NCBI RefSeq assembly: GCF_014174165.1
Contig: NZ_JABEQN010000006.1
Coordinates: forward strand, 124,001-188,000
Direction: 5' to 3'
From: Gluconacetobacter dulcium
Lineage (GTDB): Bacteria; Pseudomonadota; Alphaproteobacteria; Acetobacterales; Acetobacteraceae
DNA length: 64,000 bases
Positions 1-17,112 of the stretch are shown here, one piece after another. How positions within the stretch are numbered: position 1 is the stretch's first letter; each line of letters begins with the position of its first letter. The notes under the pieces are model-generated. The model was not told the DNA's origin. It saw nothing but the letters and a program-made list of their open reading frames with translations, and did not search any database. The position numbers were made by a program, and so were the translations under genes.

Positions 1-3784
<3,784 letters not shown>

Positions 3785-3889
3785 GCGCCGCAAACCCCCT
3801 GGGGGAAATGAATGGCTGCGACCCGCCGGGCCGCAACCATCCATGAAAAAAGAACAGATAGAGACGAAGTGGTGTGACTGACGGCGGCG

Positions 3890-8062
<4,173 letters not shown>

Positions 8063-8339
8063 CGTCTATCCTGCCCCCATCCCCGACGACCCGGACCTTT
8101 CCGCGCCCGGAACCCGGAGCCACGGCGACCGAAAGCGGATCATCACAAACCATCCATGCCTGGGCGCCGAAACCGGCGCCCCCGCCCACCCCGAAAGATG
8201 GGCCTTCTACCGCCGAAGGCGCCCGAGACCTTGCGGTCAGGGCGCCAGAACGGCCAAGGGGGCGGGCACCTTTCGGTTTCCCGCCCTCACCTGGCATCAA
8301 GCAGGAGAAGCAGCCCGGAGGCCGCCTGCATCCGGCAGA
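8063..8339 (-). promoter_or_regulatory. rplL-rpoB intergenic region with two hairpins
   Basis: This 277-bp gap holds no gene. Read on the minus strand, the first hairpin pairs 8280-8286 (cccgccc on the plus strand) with 8260-8266 (gggcggg). The second is an 8-bp stem with a 4-nt loop at 8162-8181. Neither is followed by a T-run, so they are not standard terminators. In Escherichia coli this same junction carries an attenuator and an RNase III site; a similar role here is inference. Confidence 0.45.
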
Positions 8340-8714
8340 TTACTTCACTTCGACGGTCGCGCCGTTCTCTTCAAGAACCTTCTTGATCTTCTCGGCTTCG
8401 TCCTTGTTCACGCCTTCCTTCACGGTCTTCGGCGCACCCTCGACCAGGTCCTTGGCTTCCTTCAGGCCCAGGCCGGTGATGCCACGGATTTCCTTGATGA
8501 CGTTGATCTTCTTGTCGCCGGCCTTGGCCAGGATAACAGTGAACTCGGTCTGCTCTTCAACCGGAGCGGCAGCGGCGGCGGCCGGCGCAGCGGCAACGGC
8601 AACCGGAGCAGCGGCGGAAACGCCCCACTTCTCTTCCAGCAGCTTCGAGAGCTCAGCGGCCTCGAGAACCGTGAGGGCGGACAGCTCGTCAACGAGTTTG
8701 GTCAGATCGGCCAT
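8340..8714 (-). CDS. rplL: 50S ribosomal protein L7/L12
   Basis: Acidic stalk protein of the large ribosomal subunit; it recruits translation GTPases. It has 124 residues, the normal length. The N-terminal dimerisation domain ([20 protein letters not shown]) is followed by an Ala/Pro hinge near residues 34-52. The C-terminal factor-binding domain contains [16 protein letters not shown]. It sits 101 bp downstream of rplJ. The two products form the L10-(L12)n stalk, so their coupling is expected. Confidence 0.99.
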   Translation of the reverse strand: MADLTKLVDELSALTVLEAAELSKLLEEKWGVSAAAPVAVAAAPAAAAAAPVEEQTEFTVILAKAGDKKINVIKEIRGITGLGLKEAKDLVEGAPKTVKEGVNKDEAEKIKKVLEENGATVEVK

Positions 8715-8815
8715 GATTTGGTCTTCCTAATTTATACACTGATTGGCGCAACACAATCCCGATTTCACGAGAGTGTGTAAATTTCATCACCCCGCGCACG
8801 CGGGGCGCAGATGGC

Positions 8816-9334
8816 TCAGGCAGCCTCGTCCTTCTTGGCGTAGGCGCCGAAAACCCGCGCAAGCTGTCCAGCCGGCGCCTGGAGAACACCCGCGATGCGC
8901 GTGGCCGGCGTGGAGATCATCCCCACCAGCTGCGCCCGGAGCGTATCCAGGGACGGCAGTTCGGCCAGCGCCTTAACACCATCGACATTCAATGTCTGGG
9001 TGCCGAGCGCTCCACCGAGCAGAACGAGCTTTTCGTTGGTCTTGGCGAACTCGACAAGCACCTTCGCCACGGCCACCGGATCGGCAGACCACGAAATCGC
9101 GGTCGGCCCCTTCAGCAGCGGCGAAATGCCTTCGAATCGGGTCCCTGCCAGGGCGAGGTTGGCCAGCCGGTTCTTCGCGACCTTGTAAGTCGCTCCAGCC
9201 GCACGCACGCGCTGCCGAAGGATCGTCGCATCAGCCACCGTCAGCCCGTCATTGCGGGTTACGACAACCATGGACGTCTCGGCGAACACGGCCGCGAGGG
9301 AGGCAACAAACTCCCGCTTCTCCGTACGGTCCAA
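8816..9334 (-). CDS. rplJ: 50S ribosomal protein L10, probable TTG start
   Basis: Base of the ribosomal stalk; it binds 23S rRNA and L12 dimers and normally represses its own leader. The 172 residues match the family. I place the start at TTG 9334 ([17 protein letters not shown]) because GGAG lies 7 bases upstream, the L10 homology begins there, and no ATG or GTG fits. The frame stays open upstream to 9448, but that extension does not look like L10. The C-terminal helix that binds L12 ends in [14 protein letters not shown]. It is preceded by a 291-bp structured leader and followed by rplL. Confidence 0.95.
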   Translation of the reverse strand: MDRTEKREFVASLAAVFAETSMVVVTRNDGLTVADATILRQRVRAAGATYKVAKNRLANLALAGTRFEGISPLLKGPTAISWSADPVAVAKVLVEFAKTNEKLVLLGGALGTQTLNVDGVKALAELPSLDTLRAQLVGMISTPATRIAGVLQAPAGQLARVFGAYAKKDEAA

Positions 9335-9625
9335 TTCCCGTCTCCGTCGTGACCTGCCGGGGATGCCCCAACAGGCCGGGTTTGCCCTAGGAGGACAGAG
9401 CCTTGCGGCCCATCCTCCGGTTCGCCTGTCCTGTGAACAACGGAACAACCAGTGCGGGCGGCGAAACCACCCCTATCCGGCAATCCCCGTCTTCCGGTTG
9501 CGGACCCGAAGGCCCATCAAGGCATAAGCCACATCCGGTCATGGACAGGTTCGGAAGAACGGGACCCGAAGCGCCCCGTCTCCTGTCCGCGATGCCCTTG
9601 CGGGCATCACGTCATCTCCTGATGC
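9335..9625 (-). promoter_or_regulatory. rplJ leader (probable L10 autoregulatory leader)
   Basis: A 291-bp gap between rplA and rplJ, long for neighbouring ribosomal genes. It contains a 7-bp hairpin with a GCAA tetraloop at 9591-9608, just after the rplA stop. A second, bulged hairpin with a GCAA loop lies at 9390-9418 (GGAGGA pairing with TCCTCC), about 55 bases before the rplJ start. No T-run follows either. L10-L12 binds such leaders in many bacteria (L10 leader family). That this leader is bound by L10 is inference from position and fold. An internal promoter is also possible. Confidence 0.55.
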
Positions 9626-10321
9626 TCAGGCCGCCGAGAACGAGGACACGTCGACGCGCACGCCGGGGCCCATCGTGGACGACAGAGCGGCCTTGCGCAG
9701 ATAGGTGCCCTTGGCGCCCGTCGGCTTGGCCTTCTGCACCGCATCGACGAAGGCGCGGATGTTTTCGGCCAGCTTGTCGCTGCCGAAAGACGCCTTGCCG
9801 ATACCGGCATGAATGATACCGGCCTTTTCGGCGCGATATTCGACCTGACCGGACTTGGCCGCCGTGACGGCGCCCTTCACGTCCATGGTCACCGTACCCA
9901 GCTTCGGGTTCGGCATCAGGCCGCGCGGACCCAGGATCTTACCCAGGCGGCCGACGAGGGCCATCATGTCCGGCGTCGCGATGCAGCGATCGAACGCGAT
10001 TTCGCCAGCCTGCACCTTCTCGGCCAGATCCTCGGCGCCGACCACGTCGGCACCGGCGGCCAGGGCCTCCTCGGCCTTCGCGCCACGGGCGAACACGCCC
10101 ACGCGCAGGGTCTTGCCGGTGCCGTTCGGCAGCGACAGCAGGCCGCGGACCATCTGGTCGGCGTGACGCGGGTCGATGCCCAGATTCAGCGAGATCTCGA
10201 TCGTCTCGTCGAACTTGGCGGTCGCGGTCTGCTTCACCAGACCGATCGCCTCGTCCAGGCCATAGGCCTTGTTACGGTCAACAGAGGCCTGGCCGGCCGT
10301 CAGACGCTTGTTCTTGGCCAT
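9626..10321 (-). CDS. rplA: 50S ribosomal protein L1
   Basis: Forms the L1 stalk of the large subunit, guides tRNA out of the E site, and in many bacteria represses the L11-L1 message. It has 231 residues, the usual length. The start [11 protein letters not shown] is preceded by rplK at a 4-bp distance, implying translational coupling. The conserved [15 protein letters not shown] block lies near residues 128-142. No anomalies were seen. Confidence 0.99.
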   Translation of the reverse strand: MAKNKRLTAGQASVDRNKAYGLDEAIGLVKQTATAKFDETIEISLNLGIDPRHADQMVRGLLSLPNGTGKTLRVGVFARGAKAEEALAAGADVVGAEDLAEKVQAGEIAFDRCIATPDMMALVGRLGKILGPRGLMPNPKLGTVTMDVKGAVTAAKSGQVEYRAEKAGIIHAGIGKASFGSDKLAENIRAFVDAVQKAKPTGAKGTYLRKAALSSTMGPGVRVDVSSFSAA

Positions 10322-10325
10322 TGGA

Positions 10326-10760
10326 TCAGCCCTCCACCACCGTAAGGCCCATCGAACGGGCGGAGCCGATCAGCATCCGCACAGCCCCGTCGATGTCGTT
10401 GGCATTCATGTCCTGCTTCTTCTGCTCGGCGATCTCGCGCAACTGCGTCATCGTCACGCTGCCGACGGCCGCCGACTTGCCGACCGTCGAGCTGCCCTTC
10501 TTGATGTTCGCGGCCTTCATCAGGAAATAGGTGTTCGGCGGCGTCTTCGTGATGAAGGTGAAGGTGCGGTCGGCGAACGCGGTGATGACGACCGGGATCG
10601 GCATGCCGGGCTCAAGGCCCTGCGTCTTGGCGTTGAACTCCTTGCAGAACTGCATGATGTTCAGGCCGCGCTGACCCAGCGCCGGGCCGACCGGCGGGGA
10701 CGGATTCGCCTTGCCGGCGGGAATTTGTAGCTTGATGTAGCCAACGATCTTTTTGGCCAT
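10326..10760 (-). CDS. rplK: 50S ribosomal protein L11
   Basis: Binds the GTPase-associated region of 23S rRNA and is needed for RelA activation. It has 144 residues. The ATG at 10760 ([18 protein letters not shown]) was chosen over an upstream in-frame start because it begins the L11 homology and follows CAGGAGCCCCGGAT. The proline-rich stretch ([14 protein letters not shown]) binds thiopeptide antibiotics in homologues. First gene of the visible rpl-rpo operon. Neither nusG nor secE lies upstream; an efflux gene ends 108 bp away. Confidence 0.98.
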   Translation of the reverse strand: MAKKIVGYIKLQIPAGKANPSPPVGPALGQRGLNIMQFCKEFNAKTQGLEPGMPIPVVITAFADRTFTFITKTPPNTYFLMKAANIKKGSSTVGKSAAVGSVTMTQLREIAEQKKQDMNANDIDGAVRMLIGSARSMGLTVVEG

Positions 10761-10868
10761 ATCCGGGGCTCCTGACTGTTTCACCCGGACCGCGGTTCCT
10801 GCGGTCGCCCCGCCGCGCAAGGCAGCGGACGCGACCTCCCGCGTTCCGTAAGAGGCGGGTCCCTAACC
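10761..10868 (-). promoter_or_regulatory. Probable rplK promoter/leader region
   Basis: A 108-bp gap between the outer-membrane factor stop and rplK. It holds a 6-bp hairpin (10788-10793 with 10801-10806, 7-nt loop) close to the rplK ribosome-binding site. I could not find a convincing -35/-10 pair. Since the upstream gene is an efflux component, the ribosomal operon probably has its own promoter here. That is inference. Confidence 0.3.
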
Positions 10869-12500
10869 TTATTGGGCCGGGGTTGTCAACCCCACCCCCG
10901 CCAGGCCGGGACCCGTCAGGTTCAGCTTCTCCGGCCCACTGCCCGTCGCGATGCCGCCAGCCTCCTTCGGCACGCGCAGCCCGTCATATTGCAGCGGCGC
11001 GAACGGCATGATCGACTTGTCGGAGGGCAACTGCGCCCGCGTCCAGCCGCCGCCCAGCGCGCGGATCAGCGCCACCGTCGCCTGATGGCGCCGCGTCTCG
11101 ACCTGCACTTCCGCGATCCGCGCCGTCAGGGCCGCAATCTGGGCCACCACCACGTCCAGGTAATTGGTCAGCCCACCTGTATAGAGCGCCATGGTCATGC
11201 CCTGGGTCCGCATCGCGGCCTGGACCGAGCGATGCTGCTGCGCCAGTTCGGCCCGCAACTGACCGGTCATGGTCAGCCCGTCCTCGACATCCTGGAACGC
11301 CTGGAGCACGGTCCCGCGATAATTGTCTTCCGCCTGGCGGTATTGCGACCAGGTGCGTTGCAGTTCGGCACGACGCAGGCCCCCCTGGAATAGCGGCATC
11401 GCGGCCTGTACGGCATAGGAATACATGCTGTTCGACAGGTCGGCGAGCGTGAAGCCGTTATCCATGAAGCCGGTCATCGCATTGACCGACACGTTCGGAT
11501 AGAACGCGGCCCGCGAGACGCCGATGGCGCGATTGGCCTGCGCCATCTCGCGCTCCGCCGCGGCCACGTCCGGCCGCCGCTCCAGCAATGCCGAGGGCAG
11601 AAGCATCGGAACCGCGACATCGGGGAAGCGCATCTGGTTCTCAGGCTCCAGATGGAACGCCGCGGGCGCCACGCCGACGAAGGCCGCGATGGCATGCTCC
11701 AGTACCGCCCGACGCGCCAGCAGGTCCGTTTCCTGCGCCTGGGTCGCATAAAGCTGGTTTTCCGCGCGCGAGACGTCCAGCCCGGCGGCGATCGCCCCGG
11801 CCTGCCGCATTTGCGTGATCTGAACCGCCAACTTGTAGGTCCGAATCGAGTCGCGATAGACCGCATCCTGCGCGTCCAGCCCACGAATCGCGATATAGTC
11901 CGATGCCAGTTCGGCATCGGTACTCAGCCGCATCACCGCATAATCGGCCGCGCGCTCCTGCGCCTGCTGGGTGCGCATGCGCTTGCGGTTGCGGATCGCC
12001 GACCAGAAATCCGGCTCCCAGGTCGCGGTCCCGCTATATTGCTCCGACGACATGTAGGTCGGACCCGTCGCGCCATGACCGCGCCACAGGCGATGCTGGG
12101 ACCCCTTGTATTTTCCCATGCCCGCGTTGGCCGAGACTTGCGGATACAGCCCCGCCTGCGCCTCGGCCGCCATGTCGCGCGCCTGGGTAAAGGTCTCCGC
12201 CGCCACTTGCAGGTCGGGATTGACCCGATTGGCCTGCTCTTCCAGCCGGTTCAGGATCGGGTCGCCCAGCAGCGTCCACCAGTCTCCTCGCAAGGCCGCT
12301 TCGTTCGGCGCGGCATACCGCACCGTCCCCTCACCCTTCCAATTGTCCGGAAAGACGAAATGATCGGGATGATACGCCGGCGCCATGTCGCACCCGGCGA
12401 CGCCGACGAGCACCCCCAGGCCGCCGGCCAGCCGGGCTGCACGCCACAATCGACGGGCGGAACGGAGCCGCGCTCGCCGCGCAGGAGAAGACAGGGTCAT
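10869..12500 (-). CDS. RND efflux outer-membrane factor, NodT/TolC-like lipoprotein
   Basis: Outer-membrane channel of a tripartite efflux pump. It has 543 residues. A lipoprotein signal ends in the lipobox LVGVAGC near residues 32-38, typical of the NodT/OprM branch. Two outer-membrane-efflux repeats follow, with Ala/Gln-rich coiled segments (e.g. ALLERRPDVAAAEREMAQAN). The start codon overlaps the adaptor stop by 4 bases (ATGA), so the genes are translationally coupled. Last gene of the permease-adaptor-channel operon; the next gene downstream is rplK. The substrate cannot be told from sequence. Confidence 0.95.
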   Translation of the reverse strand: MTLSSPARRARLRSARRLWRAARLAGGLGVLVGVAGCDMAPAYHPDHFVFPDNWKGEGTVRYAAPNEAALRGDWWTLLGDPILNRLEEQANRVNPDLQVAAETFTQARDMAAEAQAGLYPQVSANAGMGKYKGSQHRLWRGHGATGPTYMSSEQYSGTATWEPDFWSAIRNRKRMRTQQAQERAADYAVMRLSTDAELASDYIAIRGLDAQDAVYRDSIRTYKLAVQITQMRQAGAIAAGLDVSRAENQLYATQAQETDLLARRAVLEHAIAAFVGVAPAAFHLEPENQMRFPDVAVPMLLPSALLERRPDVAAAEREMAQANRAIGVSRAAFYPNVSVNAMTGFMDNGFTLADLSNSMYSYAVQAAMPLFQGGLRRAELQRTWSQYRQAEDNYRGTVLQAFQDVEDGLTMTGQLRAELAQQHRSVQAAMRTQGMTMALYTGGLTNYLDVVVAQIAALTARIAEVQVETRRHQATVALIRALGGGWTRAQLPSDKSIMPFAPLQYDGLRVPKEAGGIATGSGPEKLNLTGPGLAGVGLTTPAQ

Positions 12501-13780
12501 TGACGGGCTCCCGCCTCCTCCGTGCCCGCCCGATCGTTCGGCATGGCACGGACATCGTCGGAGCGGACAGGTTCGCTGCCCGTGGGCCGCTGCGCGTTGT
12601 AACCCGGCGTCGCATCCACCACGCGGACTTCCTGCCCGTCCAGCAGGCCGGCCGAGGGGTTGTTGACCAGCCGGTCGGTCACCTTCAGTCCGCCCCGGAT
12701 CTGCACTGTGGTGCCCAGGTTGGTCCCGACCGTCACATTATGCAGCCGGATGCGGTTATGCTCGTCGACCAGAGCCACCTGCATGCCTTCCGCACGGAAG
12801 ATCAGCGCGCCTTCCGGAATCACCAGAATGTCCGGATCGCCCGGCGCACGGAAATGAACGGTGGCATAGGAATCCGGCCATAGGGTGCGGTCGCTGTTAT
12901 CCAGCGTCAGTTCGGTGGTAACTGTGCGGGTCGTGGAATTGAACGCACCGGCGGTCGCCAGGAACGTGGCCTTGTACACCCGCCCCGGATGCTGCGGCAC
13001 GGTCACCTCGGCCGTCAGCTTGGGGCTGATGATGTCGGCGTAATCCTGCGGCACCGACACGAACACGCGCATGCGGTGCACATCGGCCACGCTGAACAGT
13101 TCGGTCGCCGTTCCACGAGAACTGACGTCACCCCCACCCGCATTCACATAATCGCCGACATCGGCCAGACGCGAGGTCACGACGCCATCGAACGGCGCGA
13201 CGATCTGCTTGAAGCCGATCAGCGCGGCGTACCGCGACACCTCGTGCCGCGCCGCCTCGACCTGCGCCTGCTCGGCCTCGGCGTTCGCGACCTGCACGTC
13301 GACTTCCTGCTGCGACACGGCCTGCGTGCCCTGCAATGCCTTCCAGCGCTTCGCCGTGATCTGCGCCAGTTTGTAGCGCGCCATCGCCACGTCGAAATTC
13401 GCCTTCGAGGCCGCGTACTGCGCGTCCAGACCCGGCGTGTCGATGGTGGCCAGCACGTCGCCCGCCTTCACCTCGGCACCGAAATCCTTGTACCACATGC
13501 GCACATAGCCCGAGACCTGGGCATAGATCGGCGCCAGGTACCACGCCGAGATATTGCCCGGCAGATCCAGCGTGCGGATGCTCGGCCCCCTGGCGGGCGA
13601 AATCAGTTGCACCCTCGGGATCGCGGCATCTTCCGTCTGCTCGTGCAGCGCGCTGACATGCATCTGCCGCTGGATGATTCCGCCGCCAACCACCACCACC
13701 GCAAGGATGACGCCAACGCCGGCAAGAAGCTTGCCGCGCCCCGACGGTTTTGATCCGCGGGTCTGTTCCACGGCGCTCAT
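12497..13780 (-). CDS. RND efflux periplasmic adaptor (membrane fusion protein)
   Basis: Links the inner-membrane permease to the outer-membrane channel. It has 427 residues: one N-terminal membrane anchor near residues 18-37, a lipoyl/barrel-sandwich segment (ISAWYLAPIYAQVSGYVRMWY), a helical hairpin rich in Ala/Gln near residues 120-185, and beta-barrel and membrane-proximal domains. It overlaps both neighbours by 4 bases. The anchor is a transmembrane helix and not a lipobox. An Arg/Asp/Glu-rich tail after about residue 395 extends past the usual fold. Confidence 0.94.
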   Translation of the reverse strand: MSAVEQTRGSKPSGRGKLLAGVGVILAVVVVGGGIIQRQMHVSALHEQTEDAAIPRVQLISPARGPSIRTLDLPGNISAWYLAPIYAQVSGYVRMWYKDFGAEVKAGDVLATIDTPGLDAQYAASKANFDVAMARYKLAQITAKRWKALQGTQAVSQQEVDVQVANAEAEQAQVEAARHEVSRYAALIGFKQIVAPFDGVVTSRLADVGDYVNAGGGDVSSRGTATELFSVADVHRMRVFVSVPQDYADIISPKLTAEVTVPQHPGRVYKATFLATAGAFNSTTRTVTTELTLDNSDRTLWPDSYATVHFRAPGDPDILVIPEGALIFRAEGMQVALVDEHNRIRLHNVTVGTNLGTTVQIRGGLKVTDRLVNNPSAGLLDGQEVRVVDATPGYNAQRPTGSEPVRSDDVRAMPNDRAGTEEAGARQ

Positions 13781-16700
13781 GCGCGCTCTCCTTCGGTGCT
13801 ACGGTGTCTCTCGGCTCGGCGACCATGCAGCAGGGCGAAGACGGAGGGCACGAACAGCAGCGTCGCTACCGTCGCAACCATCAGCCCCCCCATCACCGCC
13901 CGGCCCAGCGGCGCGTTCTGCGAATTGCTCAGGGACATCGGCAACATGCCGATGATCATGGCCGATGCTGTCATCAGCACCGGCCGGATACGTTCGAACC
14001 CGGCCTCGATCGCCGCCTTGATCGCATCGCCATGCACCTCCAGCCGTTCGCGGGCGAAGGACACGACCAGGATCGAGTTGGCGGTGGCGGTGCCCATACA
14101 CATGATGGCACCCGTCAGCGCCGGCACCGACAGGGTGGTATGCGTCAGGAACAGGCTCCACGCGATACCCGCCAGCGCGCCGGGCAGCGCCGTGATGATG
14201 ATGAACGGGTCCAGCCACGACTGGAAGTTGACGACGATGATCAGGTACACCAGCAGGATCGACATCGCCAATCCGATGCCAAGCTGGCGGTAGGCACTAT
14301 TCATCGTCACCGCCTGGCCACGCACCGTCAGGCTGGAGCCGCGCGGCAGGTCGTGGCGCGATGCCTCCACCACCCGGTTGACCTCGCGCGAGACCGCACC
14401 CAGATCGAGCCCGTTATTCGTGGCGTAAATGTTGAACACCGGCATGATATTATAGTGCGAGACCTCGCCGGGCGTGCCGGTCTGGACGATCTGGCTCAGG
14501 CCACCCAGGATCTGCGGCGCCTTGCTCAGCGGATTGCCATCGCCCCGGTCGATCGGGATCGTTTCCAGATCGTTCAGCTTCTGCAGGAATTGCAGCGGCG
14601 TCTGGATATCGACCAGATGCGACACTCCGGTCTTCGGGTCCAGCCAGTAGGTCGGCGAGACCTGACCGCTACCCGAAAGGGTCGCCAGCGCGTTGTTGGC
14701 GATATCGGCTTCCGTGAGGCCGGTCCCTAACGCGTAGGAGCGCCTGGCATTCACCCGCAGCGTGGGCGTCGTCATCGGTTCCTGCACCGAGACGTCTGTC
14801 ACGCCCGTCACATGGCGCAGCCGTTCGGCCAGATGCTGGGCGAAGGTGAAGTTCTCGGTCAGGTTGCGGCCGCTGATCTGCACATCCAGCGGTGCCGGAA
14901 GGCCGAAATTGAGGATCTTGGCCGTCAGATCGGCGGGCATGAAGGTCATTTCGGTACCGGGGAAGCGGTCGCCCAGCCCCTTGCGGAGGATATCGCGGTA
15001 GGCTGCCACCGGCGCTTCCTCGTCGCGCAGGGTGATGGTCAGGTCGCAATCCTGCGTGCCGACGGTGGGAGTCGGGATGAAGGCCTGATTCAGGCCGCTG
15101 AACGGAAGGCCGCAATTGGCCACGATGTCATCGACCTCGCCCGGCAGCAGGCGATGGATCTCGTTGCTGACCAGCATCGAGATCTTGCCCGCTTCGGTCA
15201 GCTTGGTGCCCAGCGGCGCGCGCATATGCATGGCCAGCGCGTTCGAGTTGATTTCGGGAAAAAAATCCTGGCCGACAAACATCAACAGCCCCACCGAGCC
15301 GACGGCCACCCCCAGGAACGTGCCGATAAAGCGCAGGCGCGCGGCCACCAGCGCCGTCAGCACGTCGCGGTAGGCATGGCGGAAGCGCGTGAATTTGGCC
15401 TCGAACCCCTGCTGGAAGCGTCCGAAGAACCCCTTCGGCGGTGCATGGCCGTGCGCAGCGGCATCATGCGCCGCGACCTGGGCCGCCAGCATGTATTTGG
15501 CCATGGTCGGGACAAGGGTTCGCGAGAGGATGAAGGAGGCGATCATCGCGAAAATGATGGCCTCGGCCATGGGCATGAACAGCCAGCCGGCAACGCCGGT
15601 CAACTGGAACAGCGGCATCCAGACGATACAGATGCACAAGGTGGACACGAAGGTCGGGATCACGATCTGGTTCGCCGCGTCGATGATCGCGGTTTCCAGG
15701 TCCTTGCCCATTTCCAGGTGCGCGTCGATGTTCTCGATCATGACGGTCGCATCATCGACCAGGATGCCGACCGCCAGGGCCAGACCGCCCAATGTCATGA
15801 CATTGATGGTCTGACCGGCCCAGCCCAGCCCGATGATGGCGCACAGCATGGCCAGCGGGATCGAGGTGGCGATGATGACCGTCGAACGCCACGAGCCCAG
15901 GAACAGCAGCACCACCAGGCTGGTCAGCAGCGCCGCCGTGCCCATTTCCTGCACCACGTCGCGCACCGCCTCCTTCACGAAGGTCGAGGCGTCATTCAGC
16001 ACCTTGATCTGCACACCGGGCGGCAGGGTGGCGGTGACACCGGGGAGCAGGGCCTTCACGCCGCTGACCACGTCCAGCGTCGAGGCATCGCCGCTCTTCA
16101 TGATCACGATCAGGACCGCCTGATGGCCCTTGACCAGCACCATGTTGGTCTGCGGCGGCCCACCCTGATGTACCCACGCCACGTCACGCACATAGACGAC
16201 CGCATTGCCGACCTGCTTGATCGGAATCGCGTTGAATTCGTCGATCGCGCGCGGTGTCGCATTGGTCTGGACCATGTAGTCCAGCGCCCCGATCCTCTGG
16301 TCGCCCGCCGGCAGCACGATATTCTGCTTGCCCAGCGCGTTGCCCACGTCGGTGGCCGACAGGCCGTGCGCCAGCAGCTTCGCCTGGTCCAGATCGACCA
16401 TGATATTGCCCGGCTGGCCACCATAAGGGTTCGGGATCGCCGCCCCCGCCACCGCCACCAATGCGGGGCGGATCAGGTTCGACGACATGTCGTAGATCTG
16501 CGAGGCCGTCATGGAGTCCGACGACACCTGGAGCGTCAGCACCGGCACCGAGGACGCATTGTAGGTCAGCACCAGCGGCGGCGTCATGCCCGTCGGCATC
16601 TGCTTGATCACGGTTTGCGAGACGGAGGTGATCTGGGTCTGGGCGACCGCGGTATCGGTGCCCGGCTGGAAGAACACCTTGACGATGCCGCGTCCGTAAT

Positions 16701-16959
16701 AGGACTGGCTTTCGATATGCTCGATATTATTGACGGTCGCGGTCAGCGCGCGCTCGTAATAATAGATGACGCGGCCGGACATATCCTCCGGCATCAGGCC
16801 GGTATACCCCCAGACGATCGCGACGACGGGGATCTTGATGCTGGGGAAGACATCGGTCGGGGTCTGGACCATCGACCGGACACCGAACACGACGATAAGA
16901 ATCGACAGGACGACGAACGTATAAGGCCGCTTGAGCGCGGTAACGACAATCGAATTCAT
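13777..16959 (-). CDS. RND multidrug efflux permease, AcrB/HAE1-type
   Basis: Proton-driven inner-membrane pump. About 1060 residues with the RND plan: a first helix (TFVVLSILIVVFGV), a large periplasmic porter domain, a block of helices, a second porter domain and a final helix block. The paired acidic residues needed for proton transfer are present in LAVGILVDDATVMIEN. I chose the ATG at 16959 (MNSIVVTALKRPYTFVV) as the typical short RND N-terminus with a GGGGGG stretch upstream. An in-frame ATG at 16995 with AGGCAGGA before it is a real alternative. A regulator-kinase pair lies directly upstream on the same strand. Confidence 0.95.
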   Translation of the reverse strand: MNSIVVTALKRPYTFVVLSILIVVFGVRSMVQTPTDVFPSIKIPVVAIVWGYTGLMPEDMSGRVIYYYERALTATVNNIEHIESQSYYGRGIVKVFFQPGTDTAVAQTQITSVSQTVIKQMPTGMTPPLVLTYNASSVPVLTLQVSSDSMTASQIYDMSSNLIRPALVAVAGAAIPNPYGGQPGNIMVDLDQAKLLAHGLSATDVGNALGKQNIVLPAGDQRIGALDYMVQTNATPRAIDEFNAIPIKQVGNAVVYVRDVAWVHQGGPPQTNMVLVKGHQAVLIVIMKSGDASTLDVVSGVKALLPGVTATLPPGVQIKVLNDASTFVKEAVRDVVQEMGTAALLTSLVVLLFLGSWRSTVIIATSIPLAMLCAIIGLGWAGQTINVMTLGGLALAVGILVDDATVMIENIDAHLEMGKDLETAIIDAANQIVIPTFVSTLCICIVWMPLFQLTGVAGWLFMPMAEAIIFAMIASFILSRTLVPTMAKYMLAAQVAAHDAAAHGHAPPKGFFGRFQQGFEAKFTRFRHAYRDVLTALVAARLRFIGTFLGVAVGSVGLLMFVGQDFFPEINSNALAMHMRAPLGTKLTEAGKISMLVSNEIHRLLPGEVDDIVANCGLPFSGLNQAFIPTPTVGTQDCDLTITLRDEEAPVAAYRDILRKGLGDRFPGTEMTFMPADLTAKILNFGLPAPLDVQISGRNLTENFTFAQHLAERLRHVTGVTDVSVQEPMTTPTLRVNARRSYALGTGLTEADIANNALATLSGSGQVSPTYWLDPKTGVSHLVDIQTPLQFLQKLNDLETIPIDRGDGNPLSKAPQILGGLSQIVQTGTPGEVSHYNIMPVFNIYATNNGLDLGAVSREVNRVVEASRHDLPRGSSLTVRGQAVTMNSAYRQLGIGLAMSILLVYLIIVVNFQSWLDPFIIITALPGALAGIAWSLFLTHTTLSVPALTGAIMCMGTATANSILVVSFARERLEVHGDAIKAAIEAGFERIRPVLMTASAMIIGMLPMSLSNSQNAPLGRAVMGGLMVATVATLLFVPSVFALLHGRRAERHRSTEGERA

Positions 16960-17112
16960 GCGCGGCGCGCCCCCCATGCGCGTTGGACCGCGCATCTATC
17001 CTGCCTGTCCGCCACGCTCCTGCGATCTGGCCCGCAAGCGTGCATCGTCGTCACTCCCGATCGTTCGGCGCCTCGTTAGCACGCCATTCGATCACGCCAA
17101 TGAAATTCCCAT

